NCBI GenBank assembly: GCA_948099385.1
Contig: CANUEZ040000207.1
Coordinates: 2,073,501-2,137,500 of the forward strand
Length of the DNA: 64,000 nt
Source: Fasciola hepatica
Taxonomy: Eukaryota > Platyhelminthes > Trematoda > Plagiorchiida > Fasciolidae
Reading direction: 5' to 3'
The first letter of the stretch is position 1; each line of letters starts with the position of its first letter. Both the position numbers and the translations under genes were made by a program. Below are positions 22,981 through 36,639 of the stretch, in pieces. Below the pieces are notes generated by a model that saw only the letters and a list, made by a program, of their open reading frames with translations, was not told where the DNA came from and did not search any database.

Positions 22981-25900
22981 TTTGAAACCGAAAACAGAAA
23001 AATTGATGGCAATATTACCCGTCAGATTTGAAAAAGGCCAGAAAAACAAAGATAAAAATAACTATAACATTTTTTAATAGTAACAATAATAATGGTAATA
23101 ATATTAATAATCACTTCTTATACTTAGATCAGTGTTACGCCAACCTTTTTTCCTTGACGGCACAGTAAGTAGAAGAAAAATTTCGCGACTCACCCATCCA
23201 CCCGGCATACAATTTCATATATTGTGGCAATTCCAAAAAATAATTTGAATACTTTCCCTAGGGAATATTTTTATTCAAACAAAGCAAGAAAATTTAGTTC
23301 AATGAGAATTTTGAACATGTTTTTGAGAACGATGTTTTGCCAATCTTCGCTCCATGTTTGGCAATAAGACGCACGTCTCTGCATTGAGCTTCTGTGGTCG
23401 TTCGCGATTCTTGAATTTGAATTCCATCAAAGCTGAAAATCCAGATTCGCAGAGCAATGAAGAGCTGAAGGACATCAAGGACGTGACTGTTTTTCACCTA
23501 ATTCTGGATCTTGGCTTCGAAGTGTGCTCGAAAACGACAATTTTCAGTCTCAGTTGCTATTGTGGGTAGCGGATTTCGGGGCAGAAACGTCCGGAGTGCA
23601 ACTTATGTGGCTTACATTTTGTTATCAATGTCCACGTAAGGTATGTAAACTTACCATATGAACAGCTAATCTCAGAAAAAGCTCGCCACGGTTTCTATCC
23701 AGAAATTTGGACGTCGTCAGAGGTGTACCGCCACGTAGGTGCGTACGCCTAATTGTAATGTACACAGACTTTGAAGCATGCAACCACAATGAGCAATGTG
23801 CAATTCATTGAGAAAAGTGTGCACTATTTTCGCCAAACAACAAAACTTCATGTTATATGGAAAGCAGATGCAGTGGGATGCCGAGTAAGTTGAACAGTGT
23901 CACGGTTGTACAAAACAAATCGACAGTCAGATCAATTACCGATACAATGTGAATTTCTTCATGATCTGTAAGGAGATTGATGTAGCAATAAAACGAAGTG
24001 AGTATCAAACCGATCGGGTCAACCAATCGAGAATCAAAGACCAAAGCAAAGATCCCGAATACGTCGAAATCATCCCACAAGACAAGAAAGCCAGCAGATT
24101 GACAAAAAACCCAATGGAATTTTGGACGAACAACAAGATGGTCCATTTGAGTGGCCACCGACCGAGTCGTCAACCGGAGCAATCGACTCGAAGGAATAGA
24201 AAAGATGTGTAAAATATTCAAATTAACGGCTTTATGTACCTGGTCAGAATCGAGCCGAAACACTAAGGCCACCGGGGGACTGACGTTGCCACTACGTGGT
24301 CCGGAAACGTGAACATATAAATGGTTGCCCTCGTTTTACCAGTTTGATACGTTTGGCCGGTCAAATACAGTATGCCTCGCCAGTTTAGCTTTCTGCTCGA
24401 CAACATGACCACGTTCACCGGCTGCGTAAAGCCGACTTTGGATCGTACAAAATGTTCTGGATAGCTGACTTCAGCGCATCATTCTATGCGGTTGTCTATG
24501 GGGATTTAACGGAACCAATCCTCCCCGGATGAATTTGTGAGGATTTCTGAGGATTTCCTTTAGCATAATAAAAAAGTCATCGTCATTTTGTGTTATTATG
24601 ATTGACACAAATAATGCGAAAATTCTTGTATCCATTTCTGAAAACAGTCCGAGAGATGTACATTTCAAGGACGCTTACTGATGCTTTTTCAGAATTTTGT
24701 CTCATCATGTTGTCTCAAAATTTATTGACATATCCGTTCTGAGTCTTCCTTTCCTCATGATCACGAGAAAAGAACGAACTAGACGACTGTACCATCACAA
24801 TATGAATTTGAAGTGAAGGTGGCACAATAAAATAAGTCGTGGGTGTTGTTTTTAGTTAATCCGTTACCGGAACCTAAACTGCCGTTGGAGGACGCGATGA
24901 ACCATCGTTTTCGAATTGTTTTTTGTGGTTACATTCGTGAAATAAGACTTACGTGTTAACATATTGCCAGAAAGAAAGCATAGTGAATGATGGATGAAGT
25001 GAAGGATAACGATGCTAAGAATCGGAATGCAGGAAACTCGACGGAAATGTTTTTGCATTTCTTCCGAAAATAGTCAGTTCCACGCAATCTCACTTTATCC
25101 TTCTTACTTAGCGATTTTTCGTAAAATACATCAGGTGCTCGTACTGAACATTATGTACTGTTTCCATATGTATTGCTGTATTTGTTAACTATCTCATTTT
25201 TAGCTAAATGCACAAATTGAACCATGGCGCACTGTTATTTAATCGGGCGAAATTCATCTCAATCTCATCAATATAGTTTTGCGAAGTAATATTTGGTACG
25301 AGGGCAAAATAGCACTGCTGACATGTACCCCTTTCGGGGTATGATGCCCTAGATATTCGGTGCATGAGAAAATATGAGTATTTCGATGGAGTTGTCTAAA
25401 TTCGCCAAAAACGACATCCCTCAATATATTGAATATTTATTCTAGCACACAAAATAACAACTCTCATCGTAATAAAATACAGTTTGTACATAATAACTAT
25501 CCATCAATTTTCTTTGACTGATCACGGTTTGCTTGAGCACCTTAACCTTTACTTTATATTAGTTACTTCGAGTTTGAGTAGTATATTTGCATAACTGAAA
25601 GCCTTTAGATTTAGTTTGACTAAAACCGACATCCGACACCATGGTCTAGGATTGAAGACCGGATGTCAAGATGATAGCAAGGCTGTTCCTGAAATCTTCA
25701 AAACTAAGTAAGTCACTCACACGAAATCCTGTGTGGAACTCCAAATGGCAAGTATCCAATTTCGGATCCAATCCGTGGAATCGGATTGAATCACCAACGG
25801 ACACCCGATACATCCGAAGACCCCGCAGCACCAAACAGTTGAGAACCGTGATAGTTACTACATGCGTGTCACCAAATATTGAATGAAAGCATCAGTTAAC

Positions 25901-28900
25901 ATAAAACATTAGTTTAGTCAATGACAGCACAGTATTTGCATAAACTTACTTATTGTTTTCATATGAATTTCCTAGCATCGAAGGCATGTGAAAAAGCCTA
26001 TGCAAATCTATTGGTATGTTCCACACCGACTTAGGCAGGAGGTTTCATCAAAACGCCGTGCAAGTGGCCTCGTGTGAGACCTTCTTTCTTCTAGTGGTCA
26101 ATACACACTATTCAACGAGCAGAACTAATTCACTGCAGAAGTGCATATTTCATAGAAATATCCAGAAAATTTCCTTGATCATTCAGCTGCATTCGACGTA
26201 CCTACCCAAACACCCCATCGTGCATTCTTATCATGGGGGTCTGATTCAGTTGGTGAGCCAAGCACGTTATAGTCTTCAGTAATGCCAGCCAAACAGCATC
26301 CATCGCGTGTCCATTTAGAGTGATACATTCTGATGCACCTGTTCTGGTGTCATTCTTCTCCTGATGGTGGTACTCACGACATGCTAGCACATTCTTATAA
26401 CTCTTCGTGTTGAAGATTCATGAATCATAAACGACTGTGAAGGATTCAAATCAGTGAATAGAAACGTTGAACTTGGAAAGATAGCCCAACAGAGCAACGG
26501 TGCACGATTAACATACGAATAGACTTAGATTTACCTCATCAGATGCAAGTTACAGATCACATTTTCACTATTGCAACTTTACCGGTATTATTGCTGTATA
26601 AATAGATTTAATTAGATGAAAACCCCACTACAGATGTTTTGAACACCATCTACATTGTTTTTCATGATTTCGACAACGATATATCTGATGAGAGAACAAG
26701 TTCTTTCGCAGTTGTAGGTGCCTAAATGTTGATAATCAATGAGACCGGTCGTGGGATATGTACCGGATACTGAGATTACTAAAACTACGAAGATCTTAGC
26801 CTTTGAAGTGCTCCTATGTGATCCATAGGTTCGATCAAACAATGATTTTCAAGCTACAAAATTAAATGACTGAAAATAACTTTTTTTAGATCCGGGCAAA
26901 GACAGACCAAATAGACCCCCAAATTAAATCGGTTACCTCCACTTGAAAGTGCACTTTTTTGCAGTTTTTCGAAGTTTTACAGAAAACCAGTGAGAATACG
27001 TAACAATTTTCCTTTTTGAAATCTGTGCTTTTCAAAAAACGTTTGCGTCGGTCACCTAGTACTTTATTATATAGTAACAGCGCTCACTACCCCGTTGACC
27101 CCGATCGTCCATCTCTGGTTCGATTACCAGAAGAGGCTTGATGAGTGTACAGTTTCGGTTGATTTCAACTAGACCGATCAAACAGCTGTCCAGTGCTATC
27201 ATGGTTTCTAACTGCCGATTGCTATTTTAAAACAAAAATACACAAAAATGTGGGACGACAGAGTAAGGAATTCAGGTGTCCGACTGAGGCCGATAAAATG
27301 TTAACCCATCTCCAAAGAAGGTAAAGAGATTCTTCATCCAATGTTGAACCCGTGGGTGTATTACCACTGTCCGGATTATAGTTATTACCTTCCTCAATTG
27401 TTGTGACCCGCGACAAATGCAAATGCATACTGAGGCAAAAGGCATTAGGGGTCAACTTTGATGTGTCCCCATTCTTAAGATGAGGACGGAAAAAAGGCCA
27501 CCTTACATGTGGACTGGGATTCAGCTAATCGTGTAAGGTAATGTCATGCTGATAATGAATTTCTCTTACACCCCGACGTCACCAATAGACAGCAATAGAA
27601 AGCAGTGAGGGCGATGGAAATGACGACCAATCCTAGATCGAGTAAAGCTAGAAATACGGTCTTATTGAAGGTGTGATTATGTTTGAAAATCTATTTCTAT
27701 CTACCGGTCGAGAATCATATTAGCTGGCAGTCCAAATACGATGGTACACAGACCTTTCTCATTGTACATATGCAGTCAACGTTGGCCAGAAAAAAATTTC
27801 GTATTTGGAACACAGTATCTGACATTTACTAAAGATGATCAGTATACAAGGTTGGAATCAAACATTCCGTCTTACTTCTCATTGCCAGCTTTAGCTATGT
27901 GGTGATCTGCGGGCTAAACTTGGTGGAAGTCTAAAGATGAGTAATGTAAACAGTTTTCACTTGAGGACGACATTTGATGAAATCAGAAATTAGAGTTGAC
28001 AAGTCTGGCAGGAATAAGCATGAACAATACTGAGAATTTTTAAAATTAATATATCACCACGTGGTTCAATAGAAATGTAGTTTTTGATGTAAGGTTTATT
28101 GGATACAACATTACCGAATTATTTTGACTATGTCACCTTCACATAAAGATCATATGGGGATTGTCCATTTCCAATTCATTCGCTTCACTTGATAATGAAG
28201 AAAGCTGCACTCAGAAATTGTGGTGAGATAAAATTCTGAGAACTCGTCAAACACGGGTTTCTATGATGGGTATTTCTCAGGTTGATTTCGTGAATGAATA
28301 CACAACTTGTCTTATGATTCGTATAAAATATAGTGTCCTAAGAAGATGCAGTGGGTGAAAAAACTGTTTTATTTGGATAATCTTTTCAGCTTTTTTATAA
28401 AATTATTTCGAAAAACGAATAGAGCATATCGGGGGAGAGGACTTCCCGGTAAATTTCCGTTTTGTACTGCAAAGAAAGATGCAATGAAGTAAGCTGTCCG
28501 GAACAGTCTGCCCGATCCAAAGCCGACATTGTGGGCCCAGCAAACGTGGTCACGCGTTGAAATTGCGAAGGAATTCATTTTGTATCTGTTGTTGTTCTGG
28601 CTGTCGAGAAAAGTTGGATTTTTTGATACACATTAAAAGTTGAGCCATGATAAGGGCACTGTCAGCGAAATGCATTTCGTAGGCTTGCACTAGTTGAGTT
28701 AGTACGTATATGACCAGGCAAAAACCAAAATTATAAAGCGAATTGAGTGATTCATGTGAGATCCATGGGATTTGGGAGTTGGAACCAATGAGAAAGGTTT
28801 TTGCAGTTTGTCTTATTTGTTGGGAAAAATCGAACAGATACCAATAATCCAGTAGAAGGAGTACAAAATGCAGAATTCAATGTTACATGAATCTTGGTTG

Positions 28901-30730
28901 TACAAAATATAGACGCGATAGAATGTTGCGATTGGATGATTTACACTGATATCGAGCCAATTGTCCAAAAAGTTTGCATATTCGTGGATGTGGTGCTATC
29001 AGCTATGCTACCAACAGCTGAAGCAACCCAACTAATCTAGCCTGTTTATTCTGAACTAAAAAGACCGTCGGTAAGCTACATTTCTGAGTGTATTTCACTC
29101 CATAGTCAACGGAAACATTGACCTGGCACATGGCCTATCACTGTCCAAGTTAAGAGTATCTCCTGATCTTTCGTCTTTCTCAGTGAGTACACAAGTAGAT
29201 AAATTTCTTCCCACATTTTAGACGACTTTACCATTGAGTTTGAATTGATCAGCTTGGAACGTTTTCTCACCAGACTTGATACACAACTATGGTTAGTCCT
29301 TACAAATAGACCCCAATCATTTACTGTTTAGAAATGTGCACTACTAAGTTGTTGTCACTGTATCTTGGAAATGTATCTGAAGACGTACATTTGGACTGTC
29401 AGTAAGCTGTGTTAGAAAAACCAATGGCAACAATGAATCGGATAAGTTATTCTCTTGATATTCTTATCAACTTAAGGGTCCTAGACACCTCAATCTATTT
29501 TTCAATGTTTTTCAAGCCACAACTATTCTGTCTTATGGGAAAATGTCACTTAAGCTTTGCTTTAATCATTGTTTCCCATTGAAAACTGTCTACGTCTAAA
29601 TTGGTCAGTGTTTATCGTGCTCTAGCAGCTGCTTAGAAAGAAAGAGCAGGCTTGCAGCTGTGGACAAAGAAAGTCTTTCAGAAATTCACAAACGTGATCT
29701 AGTTCGAAGTTGAACGCCCGAATAAGTTGTACTCCGATACCATCTTAAGAAAGTCTAGTGTCGTGGCATGTGGATAGCTATAAAAAACCGGAGCCAGTAG
29801 CTCAAAAAACAAAAAAGAAATGACAACTTTGATGTTGTACAACTCAACTCTGATTTCAGCTCGAAACTGCAGTGTACCTTTATGCCAGTCCTCAACAACT
29901 CATCTTTATCACCACTAGGATCTTCCAATAGCTGTGCGAAGTGAAGGTAAATAGAACTTCTGGCCCACATGAGCTATCCCCTATCATACTCAAGAAGTGT
30001 GTTGGCACCCTATCTGTTCTAAAAGAGGTAAAATACCGGGTATTTGAGGTCTGACCAAAATAAAGCTTGTTTCCGAGGCAGAACCTGAGAACATCGTCCC
30101 ATAGCCTTACCTTTGTTACACTCAGATGTTTCGATAGGCTTATGCTACCATGGACTAACATAAAGACTATCGAATAAGGCGAACCCAAGTATGATTATCG
30201 GTCTTCGCGCCCCACAAAAGATTTGGCTTCAAATTGGAAGATTCACACTGTCAAAATTGCTTTTAGAATAAAAAAACATTTTGTTGTCCTAATCGACCAA
30301 CAATTCTCAGTCTGCTCTCCCTGAGTGGTACTGACCAATGAAGTCCGAAGGCTGACTACCCACTATTTCATTGAACAAAGACGTTTCACTTATTTAACCG
30401 GCAAAAGGTCCAGTCTTATTCCAGTTGACTCTGGTGTCGCCACTGTAGATTTTTTTTCTTCTGTTCGACCAAATATCTCTCTGCACTAAGCGCTGTTGAC
30501 TTTCTTTCCTAGCAAACTGATTGCGGAGCAATATCTACCGAACGGGACACTTTTATAGCCGATGCCCTCGTAAACACCACAGATTTCACGCACGTCCATA
30601 TGTTAGTCATCCCCTTCGGTTAGCCAGATTTACTTACGACAATCAGCCCTACTGTAGGCTTTATTACAGAGACAACCTCACTCGCTCAGGTCAACTGGGG
30701 CTTTTCAACTTGGTGGGTCCGAGGGGAACA
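22980..30730. other. no supported gene; simple AT-rich patch at 23.05 kb
   Basis: About 7.7 kb with no frame longer than about 140 codons and no recognisable protein family on either strand. An AAT/TAA-rich simple patch lies at about 23050-23115. Frames at 23949-24212 and 24272-23853 overlap on opposite strands and are not credible genes. Unrecognised old repeats may be present. Confidence 0.45.
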
Positions 30731-30736
30731 CATTTG

Positions 30737-30809
30737 TTTTTCCGAACCATAGTGTGCGCGAAATCTGGGTAACCGTGCTCACAGCCTGACAGCCTTTTCT
30801 GAACATATC
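30737..30809 (+). repeat. short dispersed repeat, copy 2
   Basis: The partner of 5801-5870, same orientation, sharing GGTAACCGTGCTCACAGCC and the TTCTGAACATAT end. It lies just upstream of the CR1/jockey-like relic and might belong to an associated element, but the 5.8 kb copy has no LINE beside it. Confidence 0.6.
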
Positions 30810-31559
30810 AGGACATGCACTCAAGATGGAACTTTAGTCTGTGACCGATACCTGAATGAACTTGAAAAATTCAAACCAAAACAGATTCAAAACAGGAACT
30901 ATTACTGGTTGTGCTACATTTGTACGTTAGCCACTGCCTCATAAAAATCAGGGTATTCGCTGACTATGGTAGCTGTGCGTAGGTATGCCAGATCAGATTC
31001 ACTACTAGACGAACGGACTACTGTGTTTTTCGCTCAATCAGATTTAAATACCCATATGTATAGAGGAATTCTCATTCGACCCAAGAAAAGCGTACTTGGT
31101 GAGTGCTCTTGTTTTCGATCCTCCGGCGATGATATCAGGCAAATTACTTTTCGGCTCCAATGTACGTTCACTGTTCGCAACATTGTCGGATCTAAACCTT
31201 GTTCCTCTTTCTCACTTTCGTGTTCACATTTGTGAGATTTGCACACAAGAATCGTCAATAAAACCCATTTGTTATTAACTCACTCGAGCCAATAGAAGGC
31301 TTCAAGCTGTAGCGGTAGGAGAGGAATTCCATCAACAAAAGGCTAGAGGTGGGCTGATCACAGATGTCAACTCCATCTGAAGTGACAAGTCTCTGGTTGT
31401 TTACACGCACTCAGTGATTTGCGTGGATTGTTTAGGCTCGCAGAATCATCTCACATTATCTCGCCATGAAAGTACCGTTGCAGGAAACTTAAAAGCAGCT
31501 CAATTTAGCACATAGAAAAGAATTTCATCTCCCCATCACCAATTTTACCTTGTTTTTAT

Positions 31560-33110
31560 TCTTAGTTAGATGAGAATGTGCACATCATAATAGATCATTT
31601 CAATTATCCTTCAACCGAACCACTCAGTTCAACTGACTCAACTGGACATTGTGTTTACCGTACCCAGAGGCAACTCTATTCTAGACAGGATTATCACCAA
31701 CCATCTTGAATTATTCTCCCTTGTGTTATCTTGCCCCAACCAGTAACCCTTGTCTGCTTCTGCTGAGACTCCCGGTCTGCTTTTCAAAATCTATCATAGA
31801 AACTGTTCACATGATAACATTTTTATCATACGAAAGTCCCTTTTTGGTTTTCTTCAAATTTTCACTAGGTAGTAGTGTCAAGCTGTGGGTTTTGATGGTC
31901 AATTAAATCTTTGACAAAGTCAGTCCTCCAGAAACATTATTCATCCGTAAAGGCCGTGCTACTTCTCGTATATTGAAATTCTCAAGAAGACGGAAAAAAT
32001 ATTTCTGCAAAGCCAGATCTAGTTTGGGAGTAAGGTAATTCACTCTTCTGGTACGGAAAAGAATCAAAGGCATTGACTTGCTCTATGCTACTCGTTACCT
32101 ATGCAGCCACCACAGTAATCGTTTACGGTAGACATTCGACGAAACGATTGAAGTTTTCCGCGGACCATGACAATACCAACAGTGCATTCATCCGCTCATC
32201 AAAAGGCTCTCCAAATATATTCACTCCAGAACACGGAGTGCACACAATCCCGTTCTCTACAGAAGAATTATTTAAGCTCCTTCTTGCTTTTGAAATAGCC
32301 TCAGATATTGGTCCTGTGGGTCTATCTTCATCACTTTTGGGACACTGCACTTTTGCTCTGACAGATATATTTACTCCTCTCAGACAAACCACTGGGAAAG
32401 CATTCTATTTCCGATTGCTGGAGACCAGTCATTACTGTTCCTGCATCTCAATCTTTTAATACTGGTGACATACCTGAACGCTTTCACCGCACTCCTGTAA
32501 CTTAATCAGGTCTTGAACTTACAGAGCTTGCCATTATCAAACGTTTGAAGTCTTCTGTAAGCTCTCCCGTTGACCCCTTACAGTTTGCCTATACTCCGAA
32601 TAGGTTCACAGTGGAGTCATCGCTTCCTTAGTACATCATATACACAAATCAATCGATCAGATTTGTGAGCGTGATGTACTAGTCTCGATAATGCACCCGG
32701 TTTGGTTTCTATTCCGTGGTCTCATTCTAGGTAACCTGAAAGCTTTCGATTGTCTCATACCTTTGTTGGCATGACTGTTTGATTAGTTTTCATAGAACTG
32801 TGGTAAATAAAATAAGGAGTGCTTCAGCTAGCTGCCCTTTCTTCTATATGCTTTCCAACCATGCTAGTGACCTTTTGTCCAGTTTTCCTGCACACTTGAA
32901 TAAATATGCCAATGATGTGGGTCATTGACAGGCTGATTCTTTCACCCAGGATTTCACTAACGTTTCCAGTATTCTGTGCCGTATGTACGTTTGACCCCGT
33001 TCAACTTTTAATTCTTCCAAATGCTTCCAATGTATATTTACCCCTTCCCAACCAACTTGTCCTTGCGGTTCATTTGCCTTTTCCGCAGAACCTCTAACTC
33101 AGTCGATACA
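31560..33110 (+). pseudogene. CR1/jockey-like LINE relic (endonuclease and reverse transcriptase)
   Basis: A non-LTR retrotransposon relic scattered over three frames. DHFNYP (about 31593-31610) stands for the endonuclease GDFN block, and VPRGNSILDRIITNH (31660-31704) for 'TRG-S-LDLIFTN'. A Lys/Arg-rich linker follows near 31945-32010. Reverse transcriptase begins within the frame 32073-32459: ELFKLLLAFEIASDIGPVGL matches the 'SGPDGI--LLK' block, then FTPLRQTTGK. DPLQFAYTPNRFTVESS (about 32572-32622) matches 'DPLQFAYR-NRST', and NKYANDVG (32899-32922) is the polymerase YADD block with its first Asp changed to Asn. Many stops and frameshifts. The 5' limit is uncertain and may reach 30.95 kb. 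Confidence 0.82.
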
Positions 33111-33555
33111 AATCCTGAGTGGCAATCTCACATTCCAAACCGTGTGAAAAATCTTCATCGGCTACATCATAAAATCCAAAAGCCCAGACATCGAATGTTC
33201 GTTAGAGTACTATTTTCCTTTCAGTTTGGTTATTGTAGGTCTAAGAATGATTCGAAATTCAACATCGAGGTCTGTCTGGTATCCGTCAGGTACCTGTTAT
33301 GCCTTCAAACGAATTATCCGTTAAGTTGTGCGACTTACACCCAGCGACATATGAAACTTTTGACTACGAAACATTTCCAGGAAGCACCCACCCCTTACAC
33401 GGGGATCCATCCAAGCGCAACTCGCTCGCCTCTACTTCTTCTTGTTTTCGATCCGTACCCTCTCGCATTGATATCCACATAAACACTACCGTCGGATATC
33501 CGGCACCTGTCCTCGCAAAAAGGCTCGCGTATAGGCTGAACTTCTGAGCAGTTTT
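33100..33555. other. tail of the LINE relic or unassigned
   Basis: Plus-strand frames 33021-33482 and 33299-33547 overlap without a recognisable domain. Position suggests the 3' part of the LINE relic, but I cannot align it to a known block. Confidence 0.35.
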
Positions 33556-33658
33556 GTCACGTTTTCGTTTTTTATTCACCACCCACCCCTGATTCAATCA
33601 GTTGACAAGTGTAATTTTTTTCTGAGTGGAATGTAAATGTCAGTCTATGTTCTGTACG

Positions 33659-33660
<2 letters not shown>

Positions 33661-33728
<68 letters not shown>
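33661..33728. repeat. (TA)n microsatellite
   Basis: About 34 uninterrupted AT units. It produces meaningless Ile-Tyr frames on both strands. Confidence 0.97.
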
Positions 33729-33729
<1 letters not shown>

Positions 33730-35020
33730 GGATCAGATAGCCAAAAATGATACACATCAACGAGAACTAAAAATATTCACTGCGATTTATTTTTCTTCGA
33801 CTATCTCTTGAAAAACAATGTTTTATGGTTTTGATCACAGAGAAGATCAAAAAACTAAAGAGAGGGATATTTATGATCTCAAGTCCACATTTTCAGATGA
33901 ACGGACACCGATCATACGATTGATCTCGCACTACTATCTAACTAGTTAATTATTCAATAAAGTTTATTTCACCAAAAGGTTTTCACGAGGCTGGACTCCG
34001 AGTGATTATGACTCCAGTCTGTCTGCAGGCATTCGCAACTGGAAGTCAGGCTGGATTATTCTGTGCTCAGATCTCGCCTCTGGCCGTCACTCGCAGGATC
34101 ACGACATCCATGAAGCCGGCTCGTCCTGTGATAGGAGCTTGCCACATATAAGTAAAATAAGTTACCTATGAGTCGAAATTTGAAATCTTCAATGAAAATT
34201 GTTTTCCTTTTTCAGACTCAGACAAAATGGTTGTTGATATTTCTCAAAAGTAGAGACGTGAACTGTGAGCGGTAATCGATCTTTCTCGTTAGCGATGGTG
34301 AACTTTGCGGTATCGATCACACGACTGATTTCACTAAGATGTTAGTACAGTAAACTGCTCAATGGATTTTATTCCAACAGACAAATTTTAAGAGGCTAAC
34401 GAATATTCGGGAATCGGATCAACTGTGGCCCAAGACACATTTTGAACCGTGAGAAAGTCGAGCCTTACTAATGTAATGCTTATCAGCACATTATTTTTGT
34501 GAAAATAATCAGATAGAAAACGAGTGAGCAGGTGAATCATACAGGTCTATTTTTGCATTGACCCACACACCTCATCTTAGTAAAAGCTTCCATACAACGA
34601 GGAAGTCATCCCAGTAAATTAGGGAATTTTCACCGATTTCAGAGTGTTACCCATCACATCAGCGACAAAGAATGGCAAATCCAAATCCCAGCTCATGAGT
34701 TTTGTGAAGGGTATCCTGTGAAATGAGAATTCATGTTGGCAACCACTAACACAGCAAACCAGATGCCGTCACATCTCTTATAAAATATACATCTTATCTT
34801 CAGTCGACCGAAAATGTAAACCTGGTAAAATTTGGTTTTCAGGGCTATAGTGATTTACTCAGTCACTATGAAAAGACACATTGCTTGCCATTTTGTCGAC
34901 AACCGGTATGAGAACATCCATAGCGACATAGATATCCGATAGTCTCACAAACGATGGGCAGCATTTCCAATGATATCTTGCCCAGAACTTCTCAACATTG
35001 CTTTCAGCGACAAAATCCGT
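33730..35020. other. no supported gene
   Basis: Two weakly similar AT-rich pieces occur about 400 bp apart (near 33910-33975 and 34310-34380, sharing CGATCAYACGAYTGATYTC followed by a CAATAAAGTTTATTTC-like end). They may be an old tandem duplication. Nothing else is seen. Confidence 0.35.
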
Positions 35021-35340
35021 CGGCTGATTCCCATTCGGATTCCGTCTTTCACTCACAATCCCCAGGTGATCCGACTAACCCAAACTCGGAAGCACCCAAC
35101 TTGTGTTTCATTCTTGTCAGAACTCTTCAGTGGCACGTATCCTCTGCCGCACCCAGGGTTTGAACTGGAATGCGTATGTGTTACCACCGCGCCACCCCGC
35201 TTCCGTCCGGGCCTATCAGAATCACCGAGTAAAGTTATGTTGGATGCCGTCCTCTATGACAGCCAGAAATACCCGGCAGCCTCGAATGGAGACATCGTAT
35301 CTGTCCCGTTGACTCCAAGCGAATGTCTCTGACTAAATCA
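35021..35340 (-). mobile_element. tRNA-promoter repeat, copy S2 (one arm lost)
   Basis: The left arm (about 35021-35100) matches the left arms of S1 and S3 (ATCCGACTAACCCAAACTC, GGAAGCACC). The minus strand across 35215-35150 has TGGCGCGGTGGTAAC (A-box-like) and AGTTCAAACCC (B-box-like). The block GATGCCGTCCTCTATGACAG (35248-35267) and CTCCAAGCGAATG also align with S1. The sequence diverges after about 35340 and no right arm is evident, so the copy is truncated. Confidence 0.65.
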
Positions 35341-35589
35341 GGTCTTCTTCACAGAATGGTCCATCTTACTCACATTTGAACCTGTTTCGCTTCTTATATG
35401 CATACATAATGTATATCTTGCAATCACTCGCGAGTGGTGTCGAGGATTTGTGATACTTTGTTGGTTGGCTCTCAGTTGTAATTGATCTTTCAATTGGTGA
35501 GGGGAATTTGTGCGTGAGAAGTGAAGTACAAGGGAGATTCAGCCAGCACAGTTCCAAATATATGATAGGAATGCATATTTTTGAAAGAC

Positions 35590-35690
35590 CGAGTGCTGTG
35601 CGATTCGGACTTAGATGGGATGTTGATTGCTCAAAGTTGGGAAAATTTGGTGTAACAAGCACATGTGGGTTGAATTGGTAGTTCTCCGTC
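35590..35690 (-). repeat. repeat copy, inverted relative to 36.5 kb
   Basis: On the minus strand it shares ATTTTCCCAACTTTGAGCAA and CCGAATCGCAC with the plus strand at 36478-36530. Both translate to a FPNFEQ...PNRT-like peptide in one frame, so an old coding element is possible, but no family is recognised. Confidence 0.5.
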
Positions 35691-36469
35691 ACGATCAAAA
35701 CGTCACTATCGATGTCACCTTTATTTCGCCTCAGTTTTCAAAAAATTGGATCCAGTTCGGTCCCTAGTCTCTCGTATGCAAAAGATGTGTTACAAGAAAA
35801 CAGTGAGTGAGGAAGTAGGCTGGATAAGAAAGAAGCTACTGAACAATGAGGACCTGAAATGTTTCAATCAAAAGAACACATCGGAAGTACCCAAGCGACC
35901 ACCGTCAAGAAGAAAGAATTCCACATACGGCTCCTTTTCAAAGGAGATGATGTTAAAATCGAACTGATAGTTCGGCGCCTAAGTGACCCAATCAACGACA
36001 CATTTTCCTCCGCCACTTTGCGCCTCCACCTCACTATCCCGTCAGGGTTTTCTATGAATTTCAAAGACCAAGTGTAGGTCTTTCCCCACTCAGTGTTACA
36101 CTATAGACTTGTTTCCTCAAGTTCGGCAGGCTATGCAGGAAAAGCGAAATAGCATCTGTATCAAAGAACACAATCCGGCTTGATCATGAACTAGAAGAAG
36201 CGTGACTGGTGCAATCGGAGAGCTCCTAGCCAACAAAGAGCACCAGGCCGACGACTAAACCTTCGAGAAAGTTTACAAAATACCTGTTGATTTGTCGAAG
36301 ACCGTTCGTCAAATCCATTTGAAAACGGTGGAGACAATAGCGAATAGGTTGTTCGACTCTTTGCTTTGTTTCATACAGGCGATCCGGAAAAGGGTAGAAA
36401 ATCTAGATGACCTCGACAGTGACGTTTCATTCGTGATGGAGAGCAAACAACCCATCCCAGATATACTGT

Positions 36470-36535
36470 CTACAACGGATTTTCCCAACTTTGAACAACC
36501 AAATTCCAAATCTCTTCCGAATCGCACGACACCTG
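36470..36535 (+). repeat. repeat copy, inverted partner of 35.6 kb
   Basis: Matches 35590-35690 on the opposite strand, including TTTTCCCAACTTTGAACAAC and TCCGAATCGCACGACAC. It lies within a 114-codon plus-strand frame (36292-36636) that is otherwise unrecognised. Confidence 0.5.
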
Positions 36536-36639
36536 CAACACTGATCAACCAATTCGGATTTGATACTGTAAACACTGCTTTTCCCGAAAAGTTTCATTCC
36601 TGTCAAATTCATGTAAATATATTAGCCAGAGGATGAAGT

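Noticed and set aside
33572..33811. Ile-Tyr-repeat open frames on both strands
   Set aside because: They are products of the TA microsatellite at 33661-33728.
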